From Symbiotaphrina buchneri (taxonomy: Eukaryota > Ascomycota > Symbiotaphrinales > Symbiotaphrinaceae), in the NCBI GenBank assembly GCA_001599915.1, contig BCIG01000025.1:310001-374000 (forward strand): 64,000 nucleotides of DNA, read 5' to 3'. The notes under the pieces were generated by a model. That model was not told the DNA's origin and did no database searches. It was given only the letters and a program-made list of their open reading frames with translations. Every line of letters begins with the position of its first letter. Position 1 is the stretch's first letter. Shown piece after piece: positions 21,695-32,695 of this stretch. Position numbers and translations under genes: made by a program.

Positions 21695-24600
21695 ATGACT
21701 TCAGACGGCGCAGCGGCGCAACAGGCCTTTGCGCCTGTGCTCGCAGCTCTTGCCACGATGCAAGGAAGTTCGGATCGGCAGAATAAAACGCAAGCTCACG
21801 AGTTTCTTGAGAAATTTCAGAAATCTGTCGGTCATTGCTTTTTTGCCGCTTGCTCAACATTGCTGACCATACCGGCAGCCTGAAGCGTGGACGACCACTC
21901 ATGCCATATTGCAGTCCGGAAATGCTACACCTGAAGCAAAGCTTTTCGCCGCCACGACATTGAAGGGCAAGGTACATCGGCCGTACCGCGTCGATGAGGG
22001 TCTTGCTAACTGCATAGATCACCTACGATTTAGGCCAGCTTCCACGAGAATCCCTTACATCCCTCCGTGACTCGCTTCTCTCACTCCTGACCTCCTTCGC
22101 TGCCGGCCCGAAACCAATCCGAACGCAGCTATGCGTATGTTTAGCAATCCTTGCCATCCAGATGACCGAGTGGAAGGATGTTCTGCCCCTCGTCGGATCC
22201 ACACTCGAAAATTCCACCGATGGTCTTGCATGCGTGCTTGACTTTCTGCGAGTCCTGCCGGAAGAGGTTACAGAAGGGCGCAGGATCAACTTGTCAGTAC
22301 GTGCGGCCGAACCAACAATCTCCCGGAATGCGTCAACGGCGTTTCAATCGGGGATCATAGTCTAATCGTCACTGCTATTAGGAAGAGGAACTTGCAGCCA
22401 GAACTGAGGAACTACTGGATCAAAATGCAGCTGAAGTATTGCGGCTTCTTCTACAACATGCCCAATCATCAGGTCTGTTGCATCCAGGGTTGAGTTAAGA
22501 AACCAGGATGATGCTAACTTTGGGTCTCCATAGCATCTGCGGCGAAGAATCCACAACTGTTGGAATGCGTTACATCGTGGCTCCGTGAGGTGCCTGTTGC
22601 CAGCGTTGTGAAGTCACCGCTGCTGGACGTTATTATTGACGCTCTATCTTCTGATGTCTCATCCGAAGCCGCAGTTGAATGTCTGTGCACCATCTTCAAA
22701 GAAACGAGGGATGTTGATGAGTCTGCCGAAATCATTCAGGTCTTGTACACTCGGGTCATCAGCCTCAGGCCAAAGATCATAGAAGCTGCAGAGGCCGATG
22801 ATTTGGAGACCTACAAAGGCATCACAAGGATATTCGCCGAAGCTGGTGAGGCATGGGTTGTTCTCATCGCTCGCATGCCAAGTCAATTCAGGAGCCTCGT
22901 CGAAGCCAACCTTGAATGCGCTGCCCGCGATAAAGACCGTGAGGCTGTCGCTCTCACTTTCATCTTCTGGTATGAGTTGAAGCAATATATCACTCTTGAA
23001 CGATATATACAAGCACGCATGCAGTTTGCCGATATCTATTCGAAGCTTGTGGATGTCATGATAAAACTTTTAGAGTTTCCTGCTTCGAATGGCAGTGATG
23101 AAGCTGACCTCTTTGATGGCGATCGCGAACAAGAGGAAAAATTCCGGGAGTTCCGACACCAGATGGGTGACGTCCTTAAGGACTGCTGCGAAGTGATTGG
23201 TGTCACTGAATGTTTAGGAAAGTCCTTCAACCTTGTACAACGATGGGTCAACGCTTATGCTTCGCTATCGACCACGACGAAGGTGCCACATTGGCAAGAA
23301 TTGGAAGCACCGTTGTTCAGTATGCGAGCAATGGGGCGGATGGTCAGCAAGGAAGAGAACGTTGTGCTACCCCAAGTCATGCCTCTGCTCGTTCAAATTC
23401 CAGAGCACGAGAAGACAAAATTCCAAGCTGTCATGTGTCTTGCGCGGTATACAGAGTGGACCGCAGAGCATCCAGAATTTTTGGAGCCGGAGCTCAATTA
23501 CATCATTGGAGCTTTCCATCACCCATCCAAGGAAGTTGTCAGGGCAGCAGCACTTGCATTCAGGTTCTTTTGCAATGATTGCAGATACCTTCTGAAAGAG
23601 CATGTCGTCCAGCTACAACAGTTCTACGAATCGGTGATAGAGCACCTACCAACTCAAAGCCAGGAGGAGGTAACGGACGGAGTAGCCTCCGTGGTATCTG
23701 TACAACCAATCGATAGATTGTATGATACTCTGAAACTCGTCTGCGACCCTGTCATGAAGCGGTTGATGAACTTAGCCAACAACGCTCGAGACGAGAAGGG
23801 AAAGCTAGCTGTAGCAGGTGAGTTTTGCTCCTTTGGCTATTCCTTACCTGCCCTAACAGAGAGCAGACCATCTCCAGCTCTTAACCACATTCATTCAGGT
23901 TGTCAGTCCTTATGTCGAGTCCTCACAACCCCACCCAGCAGTGAAATACTGCCAAGAAATCTTCCCGGTCCTAGCGACAATCGCGGACAGCTTCCTTGAT
24001 TTCACGCCCATCTTGGAAAGAGTGTGCAGGTGCTGGCGATTCATGGTGCTGTCCTACCGCACTTCCATGGCTCCATTGCTGCCTGCTCTTGCTGAAAAGC
24101 TTGCATCTGGCTTTGCAGCCACGCGTCAAGGCTGTTTCCTTTGGGCCACAGATTCTATCGTACGTGAATTTTCCGAAGGGGCGGACAACGTTGATCCTGC
24201 CACAACCGACGCCATCTACCATTTCGTCGAACAACAGGCCATATCCTTCCTTCGTGCGCTCAATGATCTCCCTCCTGAAGATCTTCCTGATGGTCAGTGA
24301 TCTTTGCGCGCGCTGGGATATTACTAACTCGTGTCTTGCAGTCATTGAAGATTTCTTCCGTCTTTTGGTTGACGTGCTTCTCTACTTTCCCCAAAAACTG
24401 ATACCCTCCAGCCTTCTCCCTCCGATCTTCTCTGCCGCCCTCACAGCTGTCACTCTTGTCCAGACAGAGCCGCTTACTGCCACATTCCACTTCTTGCGCG
24501 ACCTGCTGAGCTATGGCACACCAAATCCAAATGCGTCCAGTTTCGCGACGGATGATAAGCGTCAGCAGAACCCTATCGAGATTCAAAATACCATTCGGCA

Positions 24601-24958
24601 AGTGGTCGAGTCACAGGGTGAAGTTCTAGTCCAACGTGTCTTGACTGGCATGATGTTCGGCTACCCACGCGACTGTTTCCCGGATGCCAGCGGGGTGTTA
24701 CTGACCTTGTTCGAGCTCATGCCTGAACAAGCAGGTCGGTGGATACAAGGTACTATATCAATGTTGCCCCAAGGCACGGTGAGTGAGCAAGAAAGGAATA
24801 GGCTCATGGCCGGGATAACGCAGCGGGTCGTGTCAGTGGAAACGGGTAAAGTCAGGGCTCTCCTACAAGACTTTACCAACTCTTACCGGCGCCGCAATGT
24901 GGCCCCGCGTGAAGGCCTTGGACGGTTGGAAGCGACGAGATTCAGATTTAATGGATAA
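21695..24958 (+). CDS. MTR10: Nuclear import receptor Mtr10 / transportin-3 family karyopherin
   Basis: Importin-beta family receptor that imports SR-like RNA-binding proteins such as Npl3 and takes part in tRNA traffic in yeast. Exons: 21695..21826, 21879..21971, 22018..22296, 22382..22472, 22534..23817, 23867..24292, 24342..24958, total 973 residues, the usual family length. The N-terminus restores FLEKFQKS-PEAWTTTHAILQS, the conserved first HEAT repeat. Later blocks include PHPAVKYCQEIFPVLATIAD and GCFLWATDSIVREF. The C-terminus ends GRLEATRFRFNG. Intron 1 uses a weak donor (GTCGGT) but is fixed by phase. The protein is HEAT repeats throughout, with no membrane segment. Converges on SET3. 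Confidence 0.95.
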
Positions 24959-25494
24959 GGTGGAGAGCCATGAGCATGTTAAGTCAGGAAAGAGGCTTGG
25001 CCACAGAACGACATGATGCTAGGGATGGCTCCCCGCCGCTGGTTAGCCGAAACGGAACTGAAGACAGGGGTTAGCCCCTAAGCCCAGCAGTTAGAGCAGC
25101 AAGGACAGATACACGGAGATCCAGATTATTCGGCTGGAAAAGAGTGGTGATGGTGTGCAGCAGTCTGCAATTTTGCGCTGGCGAGGCGCGCCTGCTTAGT
25201 ATCGATGATCCTAAAACTGCCAAAAGACCAGCAGCCGCGCGGCAGAGCCAATTCCGACTACTTTACCCTCATGTCCGGTCCGCTAGTAGTAATACATCAG
25301 AGTAAGGACTTGCGTCCCCTCAGTCTCTACACGACTGCAACGAGAGACATCTTGAATGCAAACTGAAAAACAACAAACCAGTACATGCGCCAGCCACCCT
25401 GACCCAATATCCTGACACCCCTTTGCACCAAGAACAGCTAAAACAAAAACAACCCAGGGTATCTACGCGAGGACCGCCTGCACGATCTCCTCCT
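24959..25494. other. Convergent intergenic spacer, MTR10 / SET3
   Basis: 3' regions of both genes. No gene or clear repeat seen. Confidence 0.5.
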
Positions 25495-28449
25495 TCAACT
25501 CTGCACAGCGGCATCAGACATCGCCACCAGAGGAGATGGCTTTTCGTCTCCAGGTGTATCGGCGACAACAGAGTCCTCAACGCCCCGCACTTTGATCTCA
25601 TCTGAGAGTGGTGCAGATGATTTCGCAATCGCGGCTTCAGCGCCTTGCCCATCTGCTGCCTTCTCCGATGATGGTGTCTCAACTTTACTCCTTCTATTTC
25701 GATAATCACTTAAGCTGAGCTTCTTTTTCACTGGACTTGGCTGCACAGCACTAGATATTGCAGGCGAGAAAGCGGGAGGATGACCCAGAAAACTGAAGGG
25801 AGATTGTGCCATAGAACCAGCCGTAGTTAATGGTGTGCTAGTGACAGAACCAGTCCCCATCTCGCCAGGAAACTGCGGTGCAGGTGGTAACTGTACTCGG
25901 AGATCGGCAGACCGGAAGCCATTGGCAGATTTCTCTGTATCCCAGGCAGGCGGCAAAGGCTTTAAAGGCGTCTGTAGTTTTTGCTTGAGCATTGGCAACG
26001 AGGTACTCTCACCCTCCGAATCTTGCCCATCCTGATGAGTTACGCTGTTCGTGATCTGCGACTCAGCATCCTCCATGCAAGTATCTTCCGGACCCGTATG
26101 TGTGAGCGCTGACAGAGCCGGGGCAGAGTCCGGCTCAGACGCGGGATCCGCTGGACCTCTCGACATGCCATTCAAGGGCCGGTAAATCAATCGCTCCTCG
26201 CTACGCATTCGATCGTCGTGAAACCTCGTAAGCAATCGCTTCTTGAGGGACATGACAGGTAGCCTTGTTGGAGATGAGCTCGAGTTGGAGGACAGTGTGT
26301 ACCAAGCGTCCGTCTCGGGCATGGTCTGAACAGAAGCGTGGACATAGACAGGCCGAGAGTTGGGCTGCAAGGCCCCGACTGTCTGCAAGACAGGCGTTCC
26401 GCCGGTGGGACTCGGCAACGTGGGCGACGGCAACTTTCCTATGTCGTGAGGCGAGCTGGGCGAACCCTCAAGAGGCGACCGGGGATGTCCCAGGGTACTT
26501 ACATCCACATAGCCCGAAGATCTGTTGACAGACCCTGGGGTGTTAGGTACTGATGGGGGATTGCGGCCGAGGATGCCTTGTTTGGTTGCAGATACGCCGG
26601 GTGTTGTCGCCGCTGAGCCAGCAGAACTCCGTTTCTTCCTGCGCTGAGCGTGGCTTGTATTGTCGTGCTCCAACTGTTCAAAGGTCCGCTCGACCATAGC
26701 AATTTTCCTCTTCTCCCGATCAGACAGCTCTTGCCCCGGAGCAGTACCCGTGTCATTAAATGGCTGTGTGAGAGGTGTCATGTCCCGACTTGGAGGTTTG
26801 CTCTTCGCAGACCCGGATGTGGACCTGCTGTCGTCGCGGTCATCTTCCATCTCCCGGCGATCACTCATTGCCCGATCGCTCGGCATTTCTGAGTGCAACT
26901 GGTGATGTAAGGCTTTCCTAGATTTCTTTGGTCGGATACCGTTGGAAAGGTGTATACCCGAATCAACCGAGAGAACGCTATCTCTCCGATCGAACCGTTT
27001 GAAGTAGCATGGCTGTGGCCCCGAACACGCACAGCCTCCAAAGTCCGCCAGAACACGCCCAACCCAAGCCGAAACATAATCGGATTCAGCCTCGTTCAAC
27101 CCTTCACTCTTAACGGCAGTACTCTTCTGAAGCCCAAAGCAGGCGCGATCTAGATAAGAACGAATCTGTTCATCCAGATCCCACCCTATTGTAACCTCGG
27201 TGCCGGGAGCCAGGTCTGTGTCTGCAACAAAACAAAAGTTATACTCGTTGCCATTGGTGATGAGCGTCCTCATGACAAGATTGGGTCGGCAACTGCGCCG
27301 AACATATCTGACAACGGTACCCTCCTTCCGCGTATCGATATAAATAGGTAACTGGGGGTGGAAAAACACGAAGGGTTCTGGATGCTGCAGTGTTTGCCAT
27401 CGGTTGGACGGATCCTGGCAATAGTCGTGCAGATGACCTATCTCTCCCTTTAATTCCCCGATGATGCCTCCCTTTGGCACCATAGATTGTACAGTCAAAT
27501 ATCGCCAGAAAGGGTGAAGACCATAGTACCCGACACTACGATCTGCTTTCTCTTGAACGTCCAGATGAGGGAGCGGCAGCGAATCCATGGGTCGATCGAG
27601 GCGTTGGAAAACCTCCTGTGGCGTGCGCCCGTGGGTCGCTTCGGCCAACGCATCGGGATTCGAAATCCACGAAGTTAGGCTGTCGGTGACACGGATGTTG
27701 TTGAATAGGTTTGCATGCATGGAATCGTCGCCTGTGTCATCCCGATACAGGCGCATGAAGTCTGGTGTGAACTGCTCCCCTCGATACTCGTATGGTGATT
27801 GTTTAGGCGGTGAACCAATGGGGCTTCTGGCGTGATGCGAACCTGAGTCGGAGCGCTTGTGGGATCCGTAAAATCCGCCCAAAGCTGGAGACGCGGCCTG
27901 GGAGCTGACCGAATTTGTGCTCTTGTGGCTCGTTTTAGAACGCTTCGCAGGCGGCGGCTGCGCCCTTGGACTGCCGCTGGCGCGATCACGGGAAAGGGAG
28001 TCTTTCCTGTCCCCGGTACCCCAGCCGTTTACCTGGGCGGCGCTTGGGTGTGACTCCTTCGTCTTCTTCTTATGGCTCCTAGAAGGCGGTCTTTTCGCTT
28101 TCCGGTTACCAACATCAACCTGCTCTCGTCTCCGTCGCTGCCGTTCCGCGGCACGCTTGGGGTCAAGTGGTCGCGGCTCACAATCCGCGCAATTGTGTAC
28201 TTCGGGAACCTCACCATCCGGGTAGAAGCATTCGATATGCTGCCATGTTTGACAGTTTTCGCAGAGTACAGTGTTGCCGTCATCGTCCTCGTAGTCGCAG
28301 ATGCATTTGATAGTGTAGTCTTCATCTTCGCCTTGAACGAATCGCGCGGAGGAGGCCTCAAGGGGCCCGGAGATAGGTGCGACGAGGGAGTTTGCCGGTT
28401 GAAGCTGAGTCCCCGTAAGTGTGGTTACAGAGGGTGAAATATCTGTCAT
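25495..28449 (-). CDS. SET3: PHD- and SET-domain protein, Set3 type
   Basis: Scaffold of the Set3C histone deacetylase complex. Single exon of 984 residues from the ATG at 28449; an in-frame ATG 19 codons upstream gives a less acidic extension and seems less likely. The PHD finger is at about 49-90 (CICDYEDDDGNTVLCENC, then WQHIECF, then C..C), the fold that reads methylated H3K4. A basic NLS-like region follows (KRPPSRSHKKKTK). The SET domain is at about 322-425 (VPKGGIIGELKGEIG ... VRRSCRPN ... GTEVTIGWD). The usual catalytic NHSC.PN is RRSC.PN here; Set3/MLL5-type SET domains are known to lack activity, so I infer a reader/scaffold rather than a methyltransferase. The C-terminal half is Ser/Pro-rich and disordered. 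Confidence 0.9.
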   Translation of the reverse strand: MTDISPSVTTLTGTQLQPANSLVAPISGPLEASSARFVQGEDEDYTIKCICDYEDDDGNTVLCENCQTWQHIECFYPDGEVPEVHNCADCEPRPLDPKRAAERQRRRREQVDVGNRKAKRPPSRSHKKKTKESHPSAAQVNGWGTGDRKDSLSRDRASGSPRAQPPPAKRSKTSHKSTNSVSSQAASPALGGFYGSHKRSDSGSHHARSPIGSPPKQSPYEYRGEQFTPDFMRLYRDDTGDDSMHANLFNNIRVTDSLTSWISNPDALAEATHGRTPQEVFQRLDRPMDSLPLPHLDVQEKADRSVGYYGLHPFWRYLTVQSMVPKGGIIGELKGEIGHLHDYCQDPSNRWQTLQHPEPFVFFHPQLPIYIDTRKEGTVVRYVRRSCRPNLVMRTLITNGNEYNFCFVADTDLAPGTEVTIGWDLDEQIRSYLDRACFGLQKSTAVKSEGLNEAESDYVSAWVGRVLADFGGCACSGPQPCYFKRFDRRDSVLSVDSGIHLSNGIRPKKSRKALHHQLHSEMPSDRAMSDRREMEDDRDDSRSTSGSAKSKPPSRDMTPLTQPFNDTGTAPGQELSDREKRKIAMVERTFEQLEHDNTSHAQRRKKRSSAGSAATTPGVSATKQGILGRNPPSVPNTPGSVNRSSGYVDVSTLGHPRSPLEGSPSSPHDIGKLPSPTLPSPTGGTPVLQTVGALQPNSRPVYVHASVQTMPETDAWYTLSSNSSSSPTRLPVMSLKKRLLTRFHDDRMRSEERLIYRPLNGMSRGPADPASEPDSAPALSALTHTGPEDTCMEDAESQITNSVTHQDGQDSEGESTSLPMLKQKLQTPLKPLPPAWDTEKSANGFRSADLRVQLPPAPQFPGEMGTGSVTSTPLTTAGSMAQSPFSFLGHPPAFSPAISSAVQPSPVKKKLSLSDYRNRRSKVETPSSEKAADGQGAEAAIAKSSAPLSDEIKVRGVEDSVVADTPGDEKPSPLVAMSDAAVQS

Positions 28450-30672
28450 AATAAGAAACGCCTCCGGCAAGCGTGGAGGTTGGAGGAATTGGACTATAAG
28501 TCGCAAAGGGGACCTGATCTCATGACGGCTACTGCCACCATGAGCTCAGGTAGGAGCGGAGAGGCCAGCTGAAGGCGATGTCGCGCACACGCGAGGAAGA
28601 TCGCCCGCTCAGTACGATTCCGCTGTGAAGAATCCGACAATATTGAGCCACGATGTGTTCGTCGGGCCAGGAACAACCGCGGGACCGGACGGAGCGCTCG
28701 TCGCGAGAGGCGGCACAGGTCAGCAGCTGAGCGTCTGTACAGTCTATTGCTTCGAGTCACCTAGCAGTGCAGGCGGTCGACGGAAGGCAAGAGGAACTGT
28801 GAAGGAACAGCGACTGGAGCACAAGGGCCGTTGTCGTCTCCGCTTGCAGCGCCGCGACGGAAAGTTCAGGCTCGTAGAGTATCGGCTTCGAAGCGTACAG
28901 GGCTTTGCTATGATCGGCAAAAGCAAGTCAAATCGAATCTGGGACAGAGAGAGGCGACGGCGCTGTCTCGCGGTTCGAGTCGAAGAGACTGGAGGACGGT
29001 GTCGAGTGAATGTATGACGAGAGAAAATAGAGAAGGGACGGAACGGAGGGGGAAGATTTAGGAGTGAAGGGATGTGTGCGTGTAAGAGCAGCAGTGCGAG
29101 AGAGAGTGTGTTCTTGTCTGGCTGAAGAAGACCTATCTCCCTAGAGAAGAAACGGACGGGTTGGCCGTAAAGCGCCTGGCTTACGGTATTATTCGTAGCA
29201 GAGTCCGAGAAAACATACCTTAAGGTACCTTAGGAGAAGGTGCGCAGTGTTAGGGCGTTGCGAGGTACCAGTACCTAGTAAGCTTCACAAACTTAATGCA
29301 ACAGTAGGTACTTGTACCTCGGGCAGGAAGGGCACAGTTGAGGGAAATAAGATAGTAAAGAACTTCAGATCGCAGGGAAAAGGTAACGTAAAAGACTAAT
29401 ACAGTACTCCGTACCTTAGTGCCTGCTGTTCTCCTCTCATTCCGCCACCAATGGTCGAGGACGGCATGAGATGTACTAGTAATGGAGCTAGCAGCAGACT
29501 ACCTTACAAATTTCACTTAAAGCAGTTTAGAGGGAAACTAGACGTACTTGACCCGAACGATGATTTGGTAAGGTACCTAGATATCGACCGACGTCTTCCT
29601 CTTCTTTGTTACGGATGGTTGGGGGGCAAATTTGGCGTCCCGGCCCTCCTTTACATTACATTACCTTACCGTACACCAGAAGTAAAGCAGAGCGAGTGCC
29701 TTTTTCTGCTGCTCCTTCGAAGTTCGGATTCGATACACAGTCGCTAGAAGGACTACCTTAGTGCCGACGCGCTCTAGCCCATCGCCTTTCTTATCTTCCG
29801 CCTCTTTGTTGCGGCTGCTGCTGACGAGTGGCTCACCAGTACCGGTACCAGACCTACCCTGATGTTGCAAACCTAAAGAGCCGACGACTACGAAGCAGAC
29901 GAAGGCACCAATTAGTCGCCCTTGCCAGATACCGTGGCTCGGTGCCTGGAGCCGCTTCTTCCTCGAAATATCCTTTGCAGAGCACAGCAAGTGGACAAGA
30001 AGAAATCAACCATGATACTGTATGGGAAATGCCATAACTAACCGAGGTAGAAGTAAGGTACCTTAGGTGAGGTAGCTTCCTGTACGAGTTGTAAATGTCC
30101 CTGGGGCGCTGATCTTCAGTCTGGTTCAACTGGAAGTAAGAGAGGCAGGTATGAGTCAAGTATCTGTAACGCTTGGTTACCTACCTTATAGTAAGGGACT
30201 CACTGTACCAAAGGCACTTAGCTCGCTAAAGTACAGTGCGCGGTGGTTACAGCAGGCAACCTTCGAAGTGGAGATCGTATTACTGTACACCCTTCGTGCA
30301 TGTATTATTTTGTAACCTACCCTGGACGACCACGAATTATATTCGCATGCGCTTCTTACCGGGTACATTATGGGCAGTGCTCTCGCCTGATACCTTACCG
30401 TACGCTTATCCTGCTAGCGGTAAACCAAAAGCAGGCTTTATACTAAAGTACCTACCGTAGCGAGGGTAGGTACCCATATCTTATTGAGAAAGTACGAGGA
30501 AAGGTAAGGTAGCGAGGTAGCTTTTGGATGGCGCGTGACGAGGCGGCGGCGGCGTCGCAGGCCCATGACATCTGCAATCAGTTCCACCTTCCCCAATCTC
30601 GCCGAGTACAGTACGCTGTACCCATAATACCGCCATCGCATCCACTCCTGTTTCCTCCTGCAGTCAGCGACC
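28450..30672. other. 2.2-kb divergent spacer, SET3 / NPC2, rich in TACCTTA motifs
   Basis: The SET3-proximal kilobase is purine-rich on the plus strand (a CT-rich leader for the minus-strand gene). From about 29200 to 30530 there are repeated TAAGGTA/TACCTTA elements: the palindromes TACCTTAAGGTA (29216-29227) and TAAGGTACCTTA (30054-30065), GTACTCCGTAC at 29404-29414, and AAGGTAAGGT near 30501. Open frames here lack protein character. Confidence 0.65.
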
Positions 30673-31301
30673 ATGAAGCTCTTTTCCATCATCGCGGCTG
30701 TAGTGTTCTGCTCTTTGGTTACTGCGGAGTCGCTGCCTCTCTTCGGTGGCCAGGAAGTGCTCGACTCCTCTGCCAACCTCTCGGTCCCTGGCGATAACCC
30801 GCTGCAATTCTGTCAAGACACTAGTGACACCGACATCCTCATCATCGAACATGTGAATCTGACACCGAATCCGCCTCAAGCGTCAGTCTTTTGTTTCTCC
30901 TCGTCTGTCATCGTGACTAACTCTCATTACTAGCGGCACTACCCTCACCATCGAGGCAGCTGGCACTCTGACTGAAGATGTCGAGGAGGGCGCCTATGTG
31001 AACCTCCAAGTCAAATATGGCCTCATCCGCCTGATCAATCAACGAGCGGATCTCTGCGATCAAGTCAAGAACGTTGACCTCGAATGCCCAATCAAAAAGG
31101 GAGAGACTGCGCTCACCAAAGACGTTGATTTACCGGAAGAGATACCCCCAGTACGTGATGAGCCGTGCCGGGAAGAAGATATGTAACGGTAATGACCAAC
31201 TTGACCCCAAGGGAAAGTACACTGTCCTCGCCGATGTGTACACCAAAGACGATAGGAAGATTACATGTTTAACCGCTACTGTCATCTTCTCCAAGAATTG
31301 A
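30673..31301 (+). CDS. NPC2: ML-domain lipid transfer protein, Npc2 type
   Basis: Secreted or vacuolar lipid-binding protein (Npc2; phosphatidylglycerol/phosphatidylinositol transfer protein) that passes sterols or phospholipids inside the vacuole. Exons: 30673..30881, 30934..31150, 31212..31301, total 171 residues. The signal peptide is MKLFSIIAAVVFCSLVTAES. The ML domain holds family blocks: FCQDTSDTDILIIEHVNLTPNPPQA-GTTLTI split by intron 1, then GAYVNLQVKYGLIRL, then LCDQVKNVDLECPI, then LPEEIPP-GKYTVLADVYT, then ITCLTATV.F. Cysteine pairs expected of the fold are present (FC, LC...EC, TC). It ends SKN with no retention signal. Converges with VMA7. Confidence 0.94.
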
Positions 31302-31671
31302 TAAGGATGGATATACCGCGCGTTTCTGGACAGTTCGACGGCGACATTGGTGGTTATTCGTTCTTCTCGGCTGCATAAATGTATCTACATAAATGTATCT
31401 ATTATCACTGCATCGCAGCAAATAAGACCTTGATTGCGTCCTTCGCAACCTCGCGAGGCAGTTCCAATGGTTTCGGCCCGCATACATACCTTCACCAGTT
31501 TATGCCCCTATACTCACGCTCAATGCAGTCTTCTACCATGTAGCATGGCGAGATCCGCAGAAAGCCTGCAAAAGAATAATTACATTGAACCATAGCGCCG
31601 TGACACCACCTCCGCATCTGAGATGTAAAAATCACGACGACACTGCGGCACACATGCACGGCTTCAGCGGT
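31302..31671. other. Convergent spacer, NPC2 / VMA7
   Basis: 3' regions of both genes; a short direct repeat ACATAAATGTATCT/ATAAATGTATCT lies near 31376-31402. No gene seen. Confidence 0.55.
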
Positions 31672-32210
31672 TCATTCCCCAAACAGTCTCCTAACCCTTC
31701 GCATCACACTGTCCTTTTCAGGATCGTATGGGTGTTCCTTCGAGGGTATTTCCAGGATGGCGGGAAATGCTTCCGTGAACAAATCAACCCGGTGACGAAT
31801 TCTCTCTGCGACCTTCACCCAATGAGCAAAGCGCGCCCACGAAACTTCGGGAGAGACCAGCTGGCACGTACATGTTGATTGATGAGCAGGACAGCAATGT
31901 CTTTTCTTTTTACGGTGAACCTATCAAACGCCTCCTCGATGGTTGAGTTCTCGGTCTTATTGTCGACTACCAGAAAGTTCCTCTGGTTGTCTGGAGGGTC
32001 TGTAACATGCTGGGAGAAGGACACATGAGATGATCGCTCTCAGAGATGGACAATAAGGCACTTACGCCTATTCCTGCTAGAAGAAGACCGGTCACGGAGT
32101 CCTGGTACCAGATCAGTAGGCGCTGAGAGATGCTGCCAAGTCAAGCCTACCTCATCCCCAATGACGGCAAGGAATTGCCTATCCTTGTATGCCGACGGTG
32201 GTGCAGCCAT
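31672..32210 (-). CDS. VMA7: V-type proton ATPase subunit F
   Basis: Subunit F of the V1 sector, part of the rotor stalk of the vacuolar proton pump. Exons (coding order): 32210..32151, 32101..32066, 32009..31872, 31812..31672, total 124 residues, typical for the subunit. The joined protein runs [41 protein letters not shown], then [27 protein letters not shown], then [20 protein letters not shown], ending RRLFGE. Every block is diagnostic for the family. Exon 2 is only 36 nt. All junctions are phase 0 with GT..AG introns of 49-59 nt. No frame damage. Confidence 0.97.
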
Positions 32211-32695
32211 GGCCCTGGGTAGGTCGATACCCTCGACGTTTTCGAGGGTTTCGCAGAATGGGCGCCGCGATGCTGTTTGGATAGAGTACGGAGGGCTTTG
32301 CTTGCTCTGGTTGCTCTACGTAAGGTAAGGTAGTGTTAGTCTCGTCCAAGTACTGGTTGCGAGTACGTGTAAAGGCTGACAGGCTGTATCAGTACGAAGT
32401 ACAATACCACGTCTTAGGTAAGGTAATGTACCTTAGGTACCTAAGGTACAAGACCTCCCGTGCCCGTTACTCGTCTGTCAAACATGGCAATCTGATCTGT
32501 TTTACATTTAAACTTTCATTTCGTCGCAGCTCGAGCTTGGATCCAACCTCACAACTCCGCAATTTTCACCACTCACAATTTCGGATAAGAGGCTCCATGT
32601 TCATCTTCAGCTCGATGAGGTTGATATAACCGTCTCGCCGGCGCGGGTTGCGAACTGGTCTTGCTCATTCAGGGTGGCATGACGCGGCAAACAAG
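32211..32695. other. Divergent promoter region, VMA7 / NUR1
   Basis: About 485 bp. Contains TAAGGTAAGGTA near 32321 and the perfect 20-bp palindrome at 32429-32448, between two divergently transcribed genes. Confidence 0.65.
32429..32448. repeat. Perfect 20-bp palindrome TACCTTAGGTACCTAAGGTA
   Basis: Self-complementary over all 20 bases and centred on GGTACC. The longest of the GGTACC-centred palindromes I found in the spacers of this window. Confidence 0.95.
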
